DNA from: Chryseobacterium artocarpi
GTDB taxonomy: Bacteria > Bacteroidota > Bacteroidia > Flavobacteriales > Weeksellaceae
Reading direction: 5' to 3'
Length of the DNA stretch: 64,000 nt
NCBI RefSeq assembly: GCF_001684975.1
Contig: NZ_MAYH01000050.1
Location: forward strand, 1 to 64,000
The notes beneath the pieces were generated by a model that saw only the letters and a program-made list of their open reading frames with translations, was not told where the DNA came from and made no database searches. This document shows, piece after piece, positions 1 through 9,060 of the stretch. The position numbers were made by a program, and so were the translations under genes. How positions within the stretch are numbered: the stretch's first letter is position 1; each line of letters opens with the position of its first letter.

Positions 1-979
1 TATAGTTGTACTTCATTTTCTTCAGCACTTTTCCATCCACATCCACTACTTTCTCAAGCCTGTTTGCGGAATCATAAAGATATAATTCCCTGATCCCTGA
101 TGGTGGAGTGATGCTTCTTACTCCAATAAATGGATCGTACGTATAAGTTGTAATTTGATATTTAGATAAAGATAAATCGTTTCTAAAGTTATCCAGTACA
201 TTCATGAGTGACTGATCGGAATCAACAGTTCCAAGTTGGTTATCATTATTAGCTGCATTCACAATAGCATCAATCAATGATGGCTGAATATCCGAAAACT
301 TAATATTTTCAATTTTAGCAATAGGTTTAGTTTGATTATATCCCCAAATAATCACTGTTGAAATTCCATCTTTTGTAGTATACTGTTGGAGATTGCCTTT
401 ATCATCATACTTATCATATGTGATTTCTACAGAACCATAATTTGTATCCGGTAATTCAAGAGTAGATGTAGATATTACATTTTTCTCTTCCGTATAATAT
501 AGCTTTTTTCTAGGAAGAGTCGCATCATACAAATTATTATTATCGGTATAATTGTAAATAGTTTGAGTTCTGTCTAAAAATTTATTATTCTTATAATTAG
601 TTACTATTAATGGAACACTAAATAAACCTTTAGTTAAAAAATTATACAAAAATATATAAGGAGGGATAGCACTGTATGGATAATTAGGGCTTCCGTGATA
701 AATATCAGTAACATACTGATATTTAGTTTCATAAAAATCACCTGATGGATAAGTAATTTTTTCTTTAATTTTATTTAATTTAGAATCATTTTTATAATAG
801 TGATCTGTTTTTGTCACCATTACTTTTCCATTTATATAGTCCCTAACAGTAGTTGAACCTAATACATATGGATATACATACTCTTTTTGATGATGCACCC
901 ATGATAGTAGGTGCTTAACTCTACTAAAATAACTGTTTTGTAATATAGAATACGTTCCAAGATTTGTATAATTATTCTC
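1..979 (-). pseudogene. 5'-truncated YD-repeat/RHS-like protein, runs off left edge
   Basis: Reading the minus strand from 979 down to 1 gives an uninterrupted frame of about 326 codons that continues beyond the window. It contains features typical of flavobacterial RHS/YD-repeat-like proteins: a W-G-Y-N-Q-T segment, T-Y-T-Y-D-P-x-I-G near codons 285-300, and Y-L-Y-D-x-x-N-R-L near the edge. These are large secreted or cell-surface proteins. The frame starts immediately after a TGA at 980-982, has no plausible start codon or signal peptide, and begins mid-domain, so the 5' part is missing here. The bases just upstream (983-1016) do not continue the protein in any obvious way. I read it as a truncated gene or the remnant of a rearrangement. 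The family is fairly sure; the mechanism of truncation is not. Confidence 0.6.
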
Positions 980-1020
980 TCACAAAGCTACCACAGCACA
1001 ACGACAGAACTTGACGTAAT

Positions 1021-1050
1021 AAAAAAGGGCTGACCCCAAAGAGCCAACCC
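1021..1050 (-). terminator. Rho-independent terminator of the RND efflux operon
   Basis: On the minus strand the RNA would form a 10-bp stem (GGGUUGGCUC with GGGUCAGCCC, several G-U pairs) around a UUUG loop, followed by six U. It lies 42 bases after the stop of the outer-membrane channel gene. Confidence 0.7.
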
Positions 1051-1091
1051 TCAAAACATTAACTGTTTATTGATTGAATTATGATATTTCT

Positions 1092-2543
1092 TTACTTCCA
1101 GCCACCACCAAGGCTTTTATAGATATCCACAACAGTACTCAGCTGTTTTTGTTTCGCTTCTATAAGCTCCATTTTAGCATCCAATGCATCTCTCTGATTC
1201 AAAAGAACTTCAAGATAATCTGCTCTGGAGTTTCGGAACAATTGGTTGGCAATATCAATAGACTGATCCAAAGCTTTTGTTTCCTGGGATTTTAATTGAT
1301 AATACTGGTCTATATTTTTAATTTTCGACATCAAATTTGCTACATCCAGATAAGCATTTAAAATGGTTTTATCATATTCATATAACGCCTGAATTTGTTT
1401 GGCATCAGCCGTTTGGAAGTTTGCCTTAATCGCACTTTTGTTAATCAGCGGACCAGCCAATTCTCCTACCAGATTATAAGCAATAGATTCCGGCATTTTC
1501 ACCAAATAAGAAGGCTTAAATGCTTCTAATCCCAATGTTGCAGAAATTTCTAATGAGGGATAAAACTCTTTTCTAGCTGCTTCTACATCCAGTTTTGATG
1601 CTTTCAATTCTAATTCTGCCTGCTTGATATCAGGGCGGTTTGCCAATAATTGGGATGGAATTCCCGTATAAACCGTTGGCGGAATGGTTGACATAAAGTT
1701 TTCCTTCGTTCTGACAATCGGTTGTGGATATCTTCCCAACAAAGCATTGATCTGATTTTCTTTCTCAGTAATCTGTTGACGGATTGTATATTCTGCGGCT
1801 TTTGATTTTGCCAATTCTGCTTCAAATTTCTTCACAGCTAGCTCTGTGGCAGCCGCAGCTTCTTTCTGAATCTTGGAAATTTCCAATGCTTTTTGCTGAA
1901 GTTTGATATACTGCTGAATAATCTCCAATTGGTTATCAAGCGCCAACAATTCATAATAATTGTCTGCAACTTCCTCAATCAGATTAGACAATACAAAGTT
2001 TTTCCCTTCTACTGTTGAAAGATAATGAGCCACTGCTGATTCCTTTTCCGTTCTCAGTTTTTTCCAGATATCAATTTCCCAGTTCGCCATTAATCCACCT
2101 TCAAAATTCCCAAGCGGATCCGGCATTTCTCTTCCTGGTTCTATTTCCGTCGTAGCATCTCCGGCTCCTTCACTTGTATATCGTCCGGCTTTTTTCAACC
2201 CAGCTCCTATTCCTGCAGAAACTGTTGGGCTTAATTTTCCTTTTTTAGCTAAAACTCCACTCTTGGCAATTTCAATTTCCTGAAGTGTGATCAGTAATTC
2301 CTGATTGTTCTTTAAAGCCGTTTCAATAAGACTTACTAGATTCGGATCCGTGAAAAATTGTCTCCAAGGAGTTGTTCCGCTGTTATTATTTGCATCCTGC
2401 TGGTCTTCCTGATTGAAATTCTGAGGAATATTTGTTTTTACCTCATCTTTTATAACGGTTGCCATTGGCGCCTTACAACTTGCTAAAACAAGCGATAAGA
2501 CGATGGCTGCTATATATTTATTATAAATCTTCATGTTTGTCAT
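1092..2543 (-). CDS. TolC/OprM-like outer-membrane efflux lipoprotein
   Basis: Outer-membrane channel of a tripartite RND pump (NodT/OprM family), which conducts substrate from the periplasmic adaptor across the outer membrane. The 483-residue protein has a lipoprotein signal peptide with a lipobox ending L-A-S-C at about residue 23. It has the usual two OEP repeats rich in helical coiled-coil sequence, with the conserved N-R-P-D-I-K-Q-A-E segment in the second half. Its length is normal. It is the last gene of the operon and overlaps the pump gene by 23 bases. An ATG at 2534 (MKIYNK) is an equally likely start. Substrates cannot be told from sequence. Confidence 0.92.
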   Translation of the reverse strand: MTNMKIYNKYIAAIVLSLVLASCKAPMATVIKDEVKTNIPQNFNQEDQQDANNNSGTTPWRQFFTDPNLVSLIETALKNNQELLITLQEIEIAKSGVLAKKGKLSPTVSAGIGAGLKKAGRYTSEGAGDATTEIEPGREMPDPLGNFEGGLMANWEIDIWKKLRTEKESAVAHYLSTVEGKNFVLSNLIEEVADNYYELLALDNQLEIIQQYIKLQQKALEISKIQKEAAAATELAVKKFEAELAKSKAAEYTIRQQITEKENQINALLGRYPQPIVRTKENFMSTIPPTVYTGIPSQLLANRPDIKQAELELKASKLDVEAARKEFYPSLEISATLGLEAFKPSYLVKMPESIAYNLVGELAGPLINKSAIKANFQTADAKQIQALYEYDKTILNAYLDVANLMSKIKNIDQYYQLKSQETKALDQSIDIANQLFRNSRADYLEVLLNQRDALDAKMELIEAKQKQLSTVVDIYKSLGGGWK

Positions 2544-5500
2544 CGTGTTGATACGGTTCAGTTTGTTCTGTTAAAGGATTTTCTTCTTCATATTTTGCCA
2601 ATCTAGATTTTTCAGCAATGGTTCCGAAAATGTAATACAATCCTGGAATAATCATCAATCCGAAGATTGTTCCTATCAGCATCCCTCCTGCCGCGGCTGT
2701 ACCAATAGTTCGGTTACCGATAGCTCCCGGACCTGTTGCAACCACCAACGGAATCAACCCCGCAACGAAGGCAAATGAAGTCATCAAAATCGGACGGAAA
2801 CGTATCGCTGCTCCTTCAATAGCGGCTTTCGCTACAGGAATTCCCTCTTCTGCCTTTTTCTGTACGGCAAATTCAACAATCAATACAGCATTTTTACCCA
2901 AAAGTCCGATAAGCATTACCATTGCTACCTGAGCATAAATATTGTTTTCCAATCCTAATAGTTTTAAACATAAGAAAGCTCCGAAAATCCCTACTGGTAA
3001 TGATAAAATAACAGGTAAAGGGAGAATAAAACTTTCATATTGTGCAGAAAGAATCAGATAAACAAATCCTAAACATACCAGAAATACAAATACGGCTTCA
3101 TTTCCTCTGCTTACTTCATCTTTAGAAATCCCAGCCCAGTCGATACCAAAACCTCTTGGAAGCGTTTTATCCGCAACCTCCTGAATGGCTTTAATTGCCT
3201 GTCCGCTACTGTATCCCGGTGCCGGAGTACCACTCACCTGAGCTGAATTATACATATTATGTCTTGTCATTTCTGATAAACCGTATACTTTTTCCAATTT
3301 CATAAAATCAGAATAAGGTACCATCTGATCTTTATCGTTTTTAACGTACAGCTTTAATAAATCCGTTGGCAATGCACGATATTGAGGTCCCGCCTGAACA
3401 ATTACCTTATAAGGTCTGTCAAAACGGATAAAACTTGTTTCATAGTTGGACCCGATTAATGTAGAAAGGTTGTCCATCGCTTTTTCAATAGTGACTCCTT
3501 TTTGTTCCGCAAGGTCATTATCTATTCTAAGCATATATTGAGGAAAACTCGCTGAATAGAATGTAAATGCAGATCCTAATTCCGGACGCTTATTCAGTTC
3601 CTTCACGAAATCGTTACTTACCTGTTCCATTTTATGATAATCTCCACTTCCTGCCTTGTCCAGCAAACGAAGTTCAAAACCTCCTGCTGCACCATATCCA
3701 GGGACAGAAGGTGGTTGGAAAAATTCAATATTAGCGCCAGGAATATTCTTGGTTTTCTCTTCTAGCTTTTCTATAATTTCAGCTGCAGATTCTTTACGTT
3801 CATCCCAGCTTTTAAGGTTGATAAGACAGGTTCCCGAGTTCGATCCTGTACCTTCAGTCAAAATTTCGTAACCCGCCAAGGATGAAACAGACTGTACACC
3901 ATCAATATCCTCGGATTCTTTCAATAATTCCCTTGCGATCTGATTGGTTCTTTCCAAAGTAGATCCCGGTGGCGTCTGAATAATCGCATAAATCATCCCT
4001 TGGTCTTCTGCGGGAATAAATCCTGATGGAATAGAGTTACTCAGGAAATAAGTTCCAGCACAAAATGCTAATAATAACGGTAGTGTAAATGCTTTTTTAG
4101 TTACCGTCTTATTCAACATTTTCTCATATTTTCCGGCACCTTTTGTAAACAGGTTATTGAATTTATCCAGGAAAATAGTAATCGGTGTTTTCTTTTTAGC
4201 TTTTCCGTGATTATTTTTCAAGATTAAAGCACATAAAGCAGGTGTCAAAGTCAAAGCCACAACCCCCGATAAAATAATGGATGAAGCCATCGTAATGGAA
4301 AACTGACGATAAAATACCCCAACCGGTCCGGACATAAATGCAATCGGAATAAATACGGATGCCATTACCAATGTAATAGCGATAATTGCTCCGCTAATTT
4401 CATGCATTGCTTCTTCTGTAGCTTTCAAAGGGGAAAGATTTTTCTCTTCCATCTTGGCGTGGACGGCTTCAATAACCACAATCGCATCATCGACTACAAC
4501 CCCAATTGCCATTACCAGCGCAAAGAGGGAAATCATATTCAATGTAATTCCAAATGCGGACATCACCGCAAATGTTCCTACCAGCGAAACTGGAACTGCC
4601 AAAGCGGGAATCAAGGTAGAACGCCAGTCTCCAAGGAAAAGGAATACCACAATTGCCACCAACACAAAGGCTTCAAACAACGTATGAATTACCTTTTCCA
4701 TGGAAGCATCCAGGAATCTTGATACGTCATAACTGATCTCATAATGCATTCCTTTAGGAAAAGTATTTTTTTCAAGATCTGCCATCAAAGTTTTTACATT
4801 TTTAATAACGTCACTTGCGTTGGATCCGTAAGACTGCTTTACAGTGATTGCTGCAGAAGGTTTCCCATTCAATGTAGAATAAATATCATACATCGAGCTT
4901 CCAAATTCTATATCGGCAACATCTTTTAGTCTAATCGACTCTCCATCAGGTTTTGCTCTTAGAATGATATTTCCGTAATCTTTTTCGTTATTGAAACGTC
5001 CCGGATATTTTAATACATATTCAAAAGACTGAGAACGCTTACCTGAGCTTTCTCCCGTTTTACCTGGCGATGCTTCCAAACTTTGTTCGTTCAGTGCTTC
5101 CATTACTTCATCTGCCGAAATATTATAAGCCGTAAGTCTGTCTGGCTTCAACCAAATACGCATTGCATATTCACGGGTTCCTAAAATATCGGCGAAACCA
5201 ACTCCGCTCACCCTTCTCAATTCAGACATCACGTTGATATCTGCATAATTGAAAAGGAATTTTTGGTCGGCTTTCGGATCATCACTGTACAGGTTAATGT
5301 ACATCAACATATTGGGTTCTTCACGGGTAATTTTCACCCCTTCACGAACTACCAAAGGTGGCAATTTATTAACCACGGAAGAAACACGGTTCTGAACGTT
5401 TACCGCAGCAACATTAGGATCTGTTCCCAAATCAAAAACCACCTGAATGGATGCCTCACCATCATTTCCTGCATCCGAGGTCATATATTTCATACCTGGA

Positions 5501-5715
5501 ACACCATTCAGACCTCTTTCCAAAGGGATAACAACAGATTTAATCAATAATTCGTTGTTGGCTCCCGGATATTCTGCGGTAATATTTACTTTAGGCGGAG
5601 AAATAGACGGAAACTGTGTTACCGGCAACTTTACCAGCGACAGTATTCCTAAAAATACAATAATCAATGAGATTACAATAGACAGAACAGGTCTGCGAAT
5701 GAATTTCTTAAACAT
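2521..5715 (-). CDS. RND efflux pump, AcrB-like (HAE1 family)
   Basis: Inner-membrane proton-driven multidrug pump. At 1064 residues it has the full family length, with an N-terminal helix (F-I-R-R-P-V-L-S), two large periplasmic loops and twelve expected membrane segments. The fourth transmembrane helix carries the V-V-D-D-A-I-V-V motif, where the paired Asp residues make up the proton relay of the family. The C-terminal half contains G-L-L-G-K-N-A-V-L and G-A-A-I-R-F-R-P-I-L-M-T, both typical. It lies between adaptor and channel genes (21-base gap upstream, 23-base overlap downstream), so the three parts are probably co-translated. No TetR-type repressor is encoded next to it. Confidence 0.95.
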   Translation of the reverse strand: MFKKFIRRPVLSIVISLIIVFLGILSLVKLPVTQFPSISPPKVNITAEYPGANNELLIKSVVIPLERGLNGVPGMKYMTSDAGNDGEASIQVVFDLGTDPNVAAVNVQNRVSSVVNKLPPLVVREGVKITREEPNMLMYINLYSDDPKADQKFLFNYADINVMSELRRVSGVGFADILGTREYAMRIWLKPDRLTAYNISADEVMEALNEQSLEASPGKTGESSGKRSQSFEYVLKYPGRFNNEKDYGNIILRAKPDGESIRLKDVADIEFGSSMYDIYSTLNGKPSAAITVKQSYGSNASDVIKNVKTLMADLEKNTFPKGMHYEISYDVSRFLDASMEKVIHTLFEAFVLVAIVVFLFLGDWRSTLIPALAVPVSLVGTFAVMSAFGITLNMISLFALVMAIGVVVDDAIVVIEAVHAKMEEKNLSPLKATEEAMHEISGAIIAITLVMASVFIPIAFMSGPVGVFYRQFSITMASSIILSGVVALTLTPALCALILKNNHGKAKKKTPITIFLDKFNNLFTKGAGKYEKMLNKTVTKKAFTLPLLLAFCAGTYFLSNSIPSGFIPAEDQGMIYAIIQTPPGSTLERTNQIARELLKESEDIDGVQSVSSLAGYEILTEGTGSNSGTCLINLKSWDERKESAAEIIEKLEEKTKNIPGANIEFFQPPSVPGYGAAGGFELRLLDKAGSGDYHKMEQVSNDFVKELNKRPELGSAFTFYSASFPQYMLRIDNDLAEQKGVTIEKAMDNLSTLIGSNYETSFIRFDRPYKVIVQAGPQYRALPTDLLKLYVKNDKDQMVPYSDFMKLEKVYGLSEMTRHNMYNSAQVSGTPAPGYSSGQAIKAIQEVADKTLPRGFGIDWAGISKDEVSRGNEAVFVFLVCLGFVYLILSAQYESFILPLPVILSLPVGIFGAFLCLKLLGLENNIYAQVAMVMLIGLLGKNAVLIVEFAVQKKAEEGIPVAKAAIEGAAIRFRPILMTSFAFVAGLIPLVVATGPGAIGNRTIGTAAAGGMLIGTIFGLMIIPGLYYIFGTIAEKSRLAKYEEENPLTEQTEPYQHDDKHEDL

Positions 5716-5736
5716 ACTACTTCACTTTAGAGTTCA

Positions 5737-6822
5737 CTACTCTGCTTTTAATTTCAATGATTGAAGAACTTTTTTAGGATCCTGGAATTTTGTTTTGACC
5801 TTTTGATCATCCTTCACTTTCTGAACACCTTCCAAAAGAATCTGATCTCCTTTTGTAATTCCGGAAGCTACTACATAAAGATCTGGAAGTTCATAAGCTA
5901 CTTTGATATTTCTGGATTTCACCATTCCGTTTTTGTCAACAACAAATACATATTTCTGATCCTGAATTTCATACGTAGCTTTCTGAGGAATAATTAAGGC
6001 ATTGTGAACCGGCATCGTCATCTGCACTTTTCCGGTTTCTCCGTTTCTCAATAATTTATCGGGGTTTGGAAATTTTGCACGGAAAGCAATATTTCCTGTT
6101 TCATTGTCAAATTCCCCTTCAATAGTTTGAATTTCTCCTTTTTGCGAGTATGTTTCACCATTGGCTGTAATTAAAGACACCTGATTGCTTCCTCTGTCTG
6201 CAACATGCGTCTGATAGCTCAGATATTCAGGTTCTGAAACATTAAAATAAGTGTAAATACTTGTATTATCTGATAATGAAGTCAACAAATCACCTTCATC
6301 CACCAAGCTTCCTAATTTTAAAGGAATTCTATTAATAATTCCCGAGAACGGAGCTTTGATATCTGTAAATGACAAATGAATCTGTGCCAGTTTCATCTCT
6401 GCATTGGCAGCATCCAGTTTAGCTTTTGCCATTGCTTTTTCATTTTTGGAAACGATATTGTTTCCAGCTAGTGTACTTGCATTTTTCAGTTCTATAGAAG
6501 CCTGTTCTACTTCTGCTTTTGCCTTTAATAATTCCGCCTGATACAGTTTAGGCATAATTCTGAACAAGGTTTGTCCTGCCTGCACATACTGTCCTTCATC
6601 TACAAAGATCTTTTCAAGGAAACCTTTTTCCTGAGCACGAACTTCAATGTTTTTTACAGATTGAACCTGAGCCACATATTCTTTGTTAATCACAGTATCC
6701 ATCACTACAGGAGAAGTTACCGGATATACCGTTACTTCCTCTTTTTCTTCCTTTTTCTTATTGCAGCTCACAGCCAATAACAGGACGCTTAATGCAATGC
6801 CCGAGGCAACTCTTTTTATCAT
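5737..6822 (-). CDS. RND efflux periplasmic adaptor (membrane fusion protein)
   Basis: Lipid-anchored adaptor linking the pump to the outer-membrane channel. A longer frame opens at 6915, but I chose the ATG at 6822 because it gives a clean lipoprotein signal (M-I-K-R..., lipobox L-A-V-S-C). The protein is 361 residues. It shows the usual order: a first barrel-sandwich half (G-Q-Y-V-Q-A-G-Q), a helical hairpin (K-A-K-A-E-V-E-Q-A), a second lipoyl half (I-K-A-P-F-S-G-I-I) with L-V-D-E-G-D-L-L, then beta-barrel and membrane-proximal domains. It is the first gene of the efflux operon. No regulator binding site was recognised in the 147 bases upstream. Confidence 0.92.
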   Translation of the reverse strand: MIKRVASGIALSVLLLAVSCNKKKEEKEEVTVYPVTSPVVMDTVINKEYVAQVQSVKNIEVRAQEKGFLEKIFVDEGQYVQAGQTLFRIMPKLYQAELLKAKAEVEQASIELKNASTLAGNNIVSKNEKAMAKAKLDAANAEMKLAQIHLSFTDIKAPFSGIINRIPLKLGSLVDEGDLLTSLSDNTSIYTYFNVSEPEYLSYQTHVADRGSNQVSLITANGETYSQKGEIQTIEGEFDNETGNIAFRAKFPNPDKLLRNGETGKVQMTMPVHNALIIPQKATYEIQDQKYVFVVDKNGMVKSRNIKVAYELPDLYVVASGITKGDQILLEGVQKVKDDQKVKTKFQDPKKVLQSLKLKAE

Positions 6823-6969
6823 AATTCTAGAGTTTGTATAAATCGTTAATGTTTTGAATAGAAATAAAAATGGTAATAAGAAGTATTGCGATGTGGGTAT
6901 TACCAAACGACACAACGCAGAGTTTTCCCATCTGAATATCAGACAGAAAAAAATCGAAAAAATGAAATT

Positions 6970-7356
6970 TTAAATTCTAATAGAACGGATCAGAATAAAT
7001 CTTTTAGTTGCCAAGCCCAAAACAAAACCATGAAGATCCTGTCTAAATTTCTTATAGCTTTTTAAACCAAAAATATAAACAAGACCAAAGACACTTGCAA
7101 AAACAGCAATTACCTGAAATACATCAGAAAATTGAAAATCATTTTCGGCAAGCTCCAGCGTAGAATTGTCTATATTATCTGCCATTTGCTGCACAGAAAG
7201 TTTTTCATACGTTTGATTCAGACGGTTGGCTCTTTTGGGCATATGATGAGAAACATGACCGGAATAGTCATTTCGAAGTGTTTTAACATTCAGTCTGCTT
7301 TCCACTACAAATAGTAGAAAAAGACCAGTTAAAAAGTATACTATAAAGTTTCTCAT
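6970..7356 (-). CDS. Hypothetical two-helix membrane protein
   Basis: I do not recognise a named family. The 128-residue product has an N-terminal hydrophobic segment (F-I-V-Y-F-L-T-G-L-F-L-L-F-V), a polar middle of about 65 residues and a second hydrophobic segment near residue 90 (V-I-A-V-F-A-S-V-F-G-L-V-Y-I-F-G-L), followed by a basic tail. I chose ATG 7356 rather than the upstream GTG at 7377 because it places the hydrophobic segment directly at the N-terminus. It ends 147 bases before the efflux adaptor and runs in the same direction, but the gap makes co-transcription uncertain. It is probably a real gene, with function unknown. Confidence 0.6.
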   Translation of the reverse strand: MRNFIVYFLTGLFLLFVVESRLNVKTLRNDYSGHVSHHMPKRANRLNQTYEKLSVQQMADNIDNSTLELAENDFQFSDVFQVIAVFASVFGLVYIFGLKSYKKFRQDLHGFVLGLATKRFILIRSIRI

Positions 7357-7554
7357 ATTGAAGTCGCAAATGTACACTTAGATTATGATATCTTCATAAT
7401 GGATTAACAAAATTTAACTCTTCTTTAAATAACCTGAATTCAAAATTTTATCAAATATTAAATATATGTTTTACTATGAATTTGAATTTATTTATTAAAA
7501 GCTAAACTTTATCATGATTTTCAATTTATTAATATAAGCTTCTTGGTATTCTCT

Positions 7555-7573
7555 TATTTTTGAATTATTTTTG
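7555..7573 (+). promoter_or_regulatory. Twin Bacteroidetes -7 boxes (TATTTTTG)
   Basis: TATTTTTG occurs twice, at 7555-7562 and 7566-7573, each matching the flavobacterial -7 consensus TAnnTTTG. A well-spaced -33 TTG was not seen. If active, transcription would begin near 7580, just before the small frame at 7593. Confidence 0.35.
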
Positions 7574-7592
7574 CAAAAAATTTACACAACAA

Positions 7593-7685
7593 ATGAACAA
7601 TGAAAAAAATACACTTTATCCTTTTGGAAATAAGACGATTAAAAATTCTGAATTAATCGCACCTGACACAAAATCTTCACTCTAA
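7593..7685 (+). CDS. Possible 30-residue small ORF
   Basis: ATG at 7593 to TAA at 7683-7685 gives a polar 30-residue peptide (begins M-N-N-E-K-N-T-L-Y-P, ends S-S-L) with no signal peptide, cysteine cluster or double-glycine motif. The only support is its position 20 bases downstream of two -7 boxes. It could be chance in AT-rich DNA, or the leader of a small RNA. Confidence 0.2.
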   Translation: MNNEKNTLYPFGNKTIKNSELIAPDTKSSL

Positions 7686-7856
7686 ATATTACTTTACGTT
7701 TCCTGAAAAATGTTTTGAAAAAAGCTTTTAAAACACCCAACAATCAAAAGTTAATGTTAGTTTATGAAAAATTAACACATATTTATTAAAAATATTTGTA
7801 AATTTATATAGTATTAACACCATAATTCATGAAACACATTAAAATCACTTATCACT

Positions 7857-8249
7857 ATGAAAAATTTATTAACCTCAATCCTTTTCGGATTGGCAATTCT
7901 TTCCTCAACAGCGTGTAAACATCCCAGTAAAGAAGCTGAAACTGTTACTACCGCAACTCCTGAAAATACAGACGACATTTCAAAGGATGTATACGTAGAC
8001 AGCTATGGAGAAAAAATAGAAGTAACGATCAACCGCACTAAAAATACAGCCACTGTACATTTAAACGGTAAAACTTATGACCTAAAAAAGAGTGATGCTT
8101 TACCCGAGTATACTGCCTCTAATGAAGAGTATCAATACTCTGAAATTAAGGGAAATATCACTTTTCTGAAGAAGAATGTGGATATGGTGCTTTTCCATCT
8201 TAAACAGGCAAAAAAAGAGTCTGCTCCGGCAAAAATGGCATCGTATTAG
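7857..8249 (+). CDS. Small lipoprotein, MliC-like domain (tentative)
   Basis: A 130-residue predicted lipoprotein (signal ending S-S-T-A-C at about residue 20). After a Thr/Glu-rich linker comes a compact beta-rich domain in which a hydrophobic strand (T-V-H-L-N-G-K-T-Y-D-L) is followed by an N-E-E-Y-Q-Y-S segment and a final strand (D-M-V-L-F-H-L). This resembles the layout of MliC lysozyme-inhibitor-like domains (a Y-S motif followed by K-G strands), but I see none of the usual cysteines. The next gene, 38 bases on, encodes a META-domain lipoprotein, and the two domain types often co-occur in bacteria, which supports a shared envelope-stress role. The lipoprotein call is firm; the domain call is an inference. 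Confidence 0.65.
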   Translation: MKNLLTSILFGLAILSSTACKHPSKEAETVTTATPENTDDISKDVYVDSYGEKIEVTINRTKNTATVHLNGKTYDLKKSDALPEYTASNEEYQYSEIKGNITFLKKNVDMVLFHLKQAKKESAPAKMASY

Positions 8250-8287
8250 CATAAGGACTAAACATAATATTTAAAAATTTAAAATTT

Positions 8288-8722
8288 ATGAAAAGCTTAT
8301 ATTACTATTTATCAGCTCTTGTTCTTACAGTATTTCTTGTTTCTTCTTGCCAAACACAAACTGCAAAGAAACCAACAACGGATATTACAGGAAAGACTTG
8401 GAAATTAACAGAGCTTAACGGACAACCGATTCAGTTAAAAAATCAAAAGAACAATCCGTACTTTAAGCTGAACATGGAGGGAATGAGATATGAAGGTCAT
8501 GCAGGATGTAACGGTTTAGGCGGGACTTTTGAAATCAAACCTGATGTAATGAGAATTAAATTCAACCAAGGAATGTCTACCATGATGGCTTGTGAAGATC
8601 TGGATATTGAAAACCAGTTTACAAAAGCAATCCTTGCAGCAGATAACTATTCTGTTAATGGAAATACATTAACTTTAAACAAAGCGAGAATGGCTCCTTT
8701 AGCTAAATTCGTTCTTGAATAA
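8288..8722 (+). CDS. META domain (HslJ-like) lipoprotein
   Basis: A 144-residue lipoprotein (lipobox V-S-S-C at about residue 21). The META/DUF306 domain is clear. It begins with I-T-G-K-T-W-K-L-T-E-L-N-G, contains the hallmark G-C-N-G-L-G-G at about residues 78-84 and M-M-A-C at about 102-105, and closes with the N-T-L-T-L strand. META-domain proteins such as HslJ are linked to heat or novobiocin stress and envelope function, but no enzymatic activity is established. It probably shares a transcript with the preceding lipoprotein gene and ends at the strong hairpin 29 bases downstream. Confidence 0.9.
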   Translation: MKSLYYYLSALVLTVFLVSSCQTQTAKKPTTDITGKTWKLTELNGQPIQLKNQKNNPYFKLNMEGMRYEGHAGCNGLGGTFEIKPDVMRIKFNQGMSTMMACEDLDIENQFTKAILAADNYSVNGNTLTLNKARMAPLAKFVLE

Positions 8723-8750
8723 GAAAATATAATTAGATTTAATATTAAAA

Positions 8751-8780
8751 AGGCGTCCTCATAATGAGGACGCCTTTTTT
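8751..8780. terminator. Bidirectional terminator between META gene and SemiSWEET
   Basis: Perfect 11-bp stem AGGCGTCCTCA/TGAGGACGCCT (8751-8761 and 8765-8775) with a 3-base loop, flanked by A-rich and T-rich runs. It can serve the convergent genes on both strands. Confidence 0.9.
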
Positions 8781-9042
8781 ACTTTTTATTGTATATAATA
8801 TAGCAAACCAAAAGACTGATATTAACTAAAACAGCGAAGGAGTTTGATAAAATAATAGGTAATTCATCCTTCATAAAACCATACCAGACCCATAAAGATA
8901 GTCCTGAAATAAGTACCAGCAACATCAGCAAGGAAATGTCTTCCACATTTTTCTCTCTGATCACCTTTATCAATTGTGGGATCATGGATACAGAAGTAAG
9001 AATTCCTGCTATTATTCCTAATAAATTTTCAGTCATAACCAT
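8779..9042 (-). CDS. SemiSWEET-type sugar transporter
   Basis: An 87-residue protein (or 85 from the ATG at 9036) with three hydrophobic helices, the size of a bacterial SemiSWEET half-transporter. The first helix holds S-V-S-M-I-P-Q-L, which includes the conserved PQ pair of the MtN3/PQ-loop fold. The second has S-L-L-M-L-L-V-L-I-S-G and W-V-W-Y-G, and the third carries the conserved Asn in L-S-N-S-F-A-V-L. SemiSWEETs act as dimers and move sugars down their gradient across the inner membrane. It lies 18 bases after the FAD oxidoreductase gene, so the two are probably co-transcribed. Confidence 0.88.
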   Translation of the reverse strand: MVMTENLLGIIAGILTSVSMIPQLIKVIREKNVEDISLLMLLVLISGLSLWVWYGFMKDELPIILSNSFAVLVNISLLVCYIIYNKK

Positions 9043-9060
9043 TATAAGGGTTAATATTAA

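Larger units (their letters stand above)
7378..7856. other. AT-rich intergenic region, 479 bp
   Basis: Very AT-rich spacer between divergent genes. It contains two overlapping TAnnTTTG boxes at 7555-7562 and 7566-7573 and a 30-codon open frame at 7593-7685, listed separately. I saw no tRNA, riboswitch or clear terminator. Confidence 0.5.

Noticed and set aside
4402..4722. 106-codon plus-strand frame inside the RND pump gene
   Set aside because: Antisense to a conserved coding region; the composition mirrors the pump codons.
6823..6915. 31-residue N-terminal extension of the efflux adaptor
   Set aside because: It would bury the lipoprotein signal peptide that starts at 6822.
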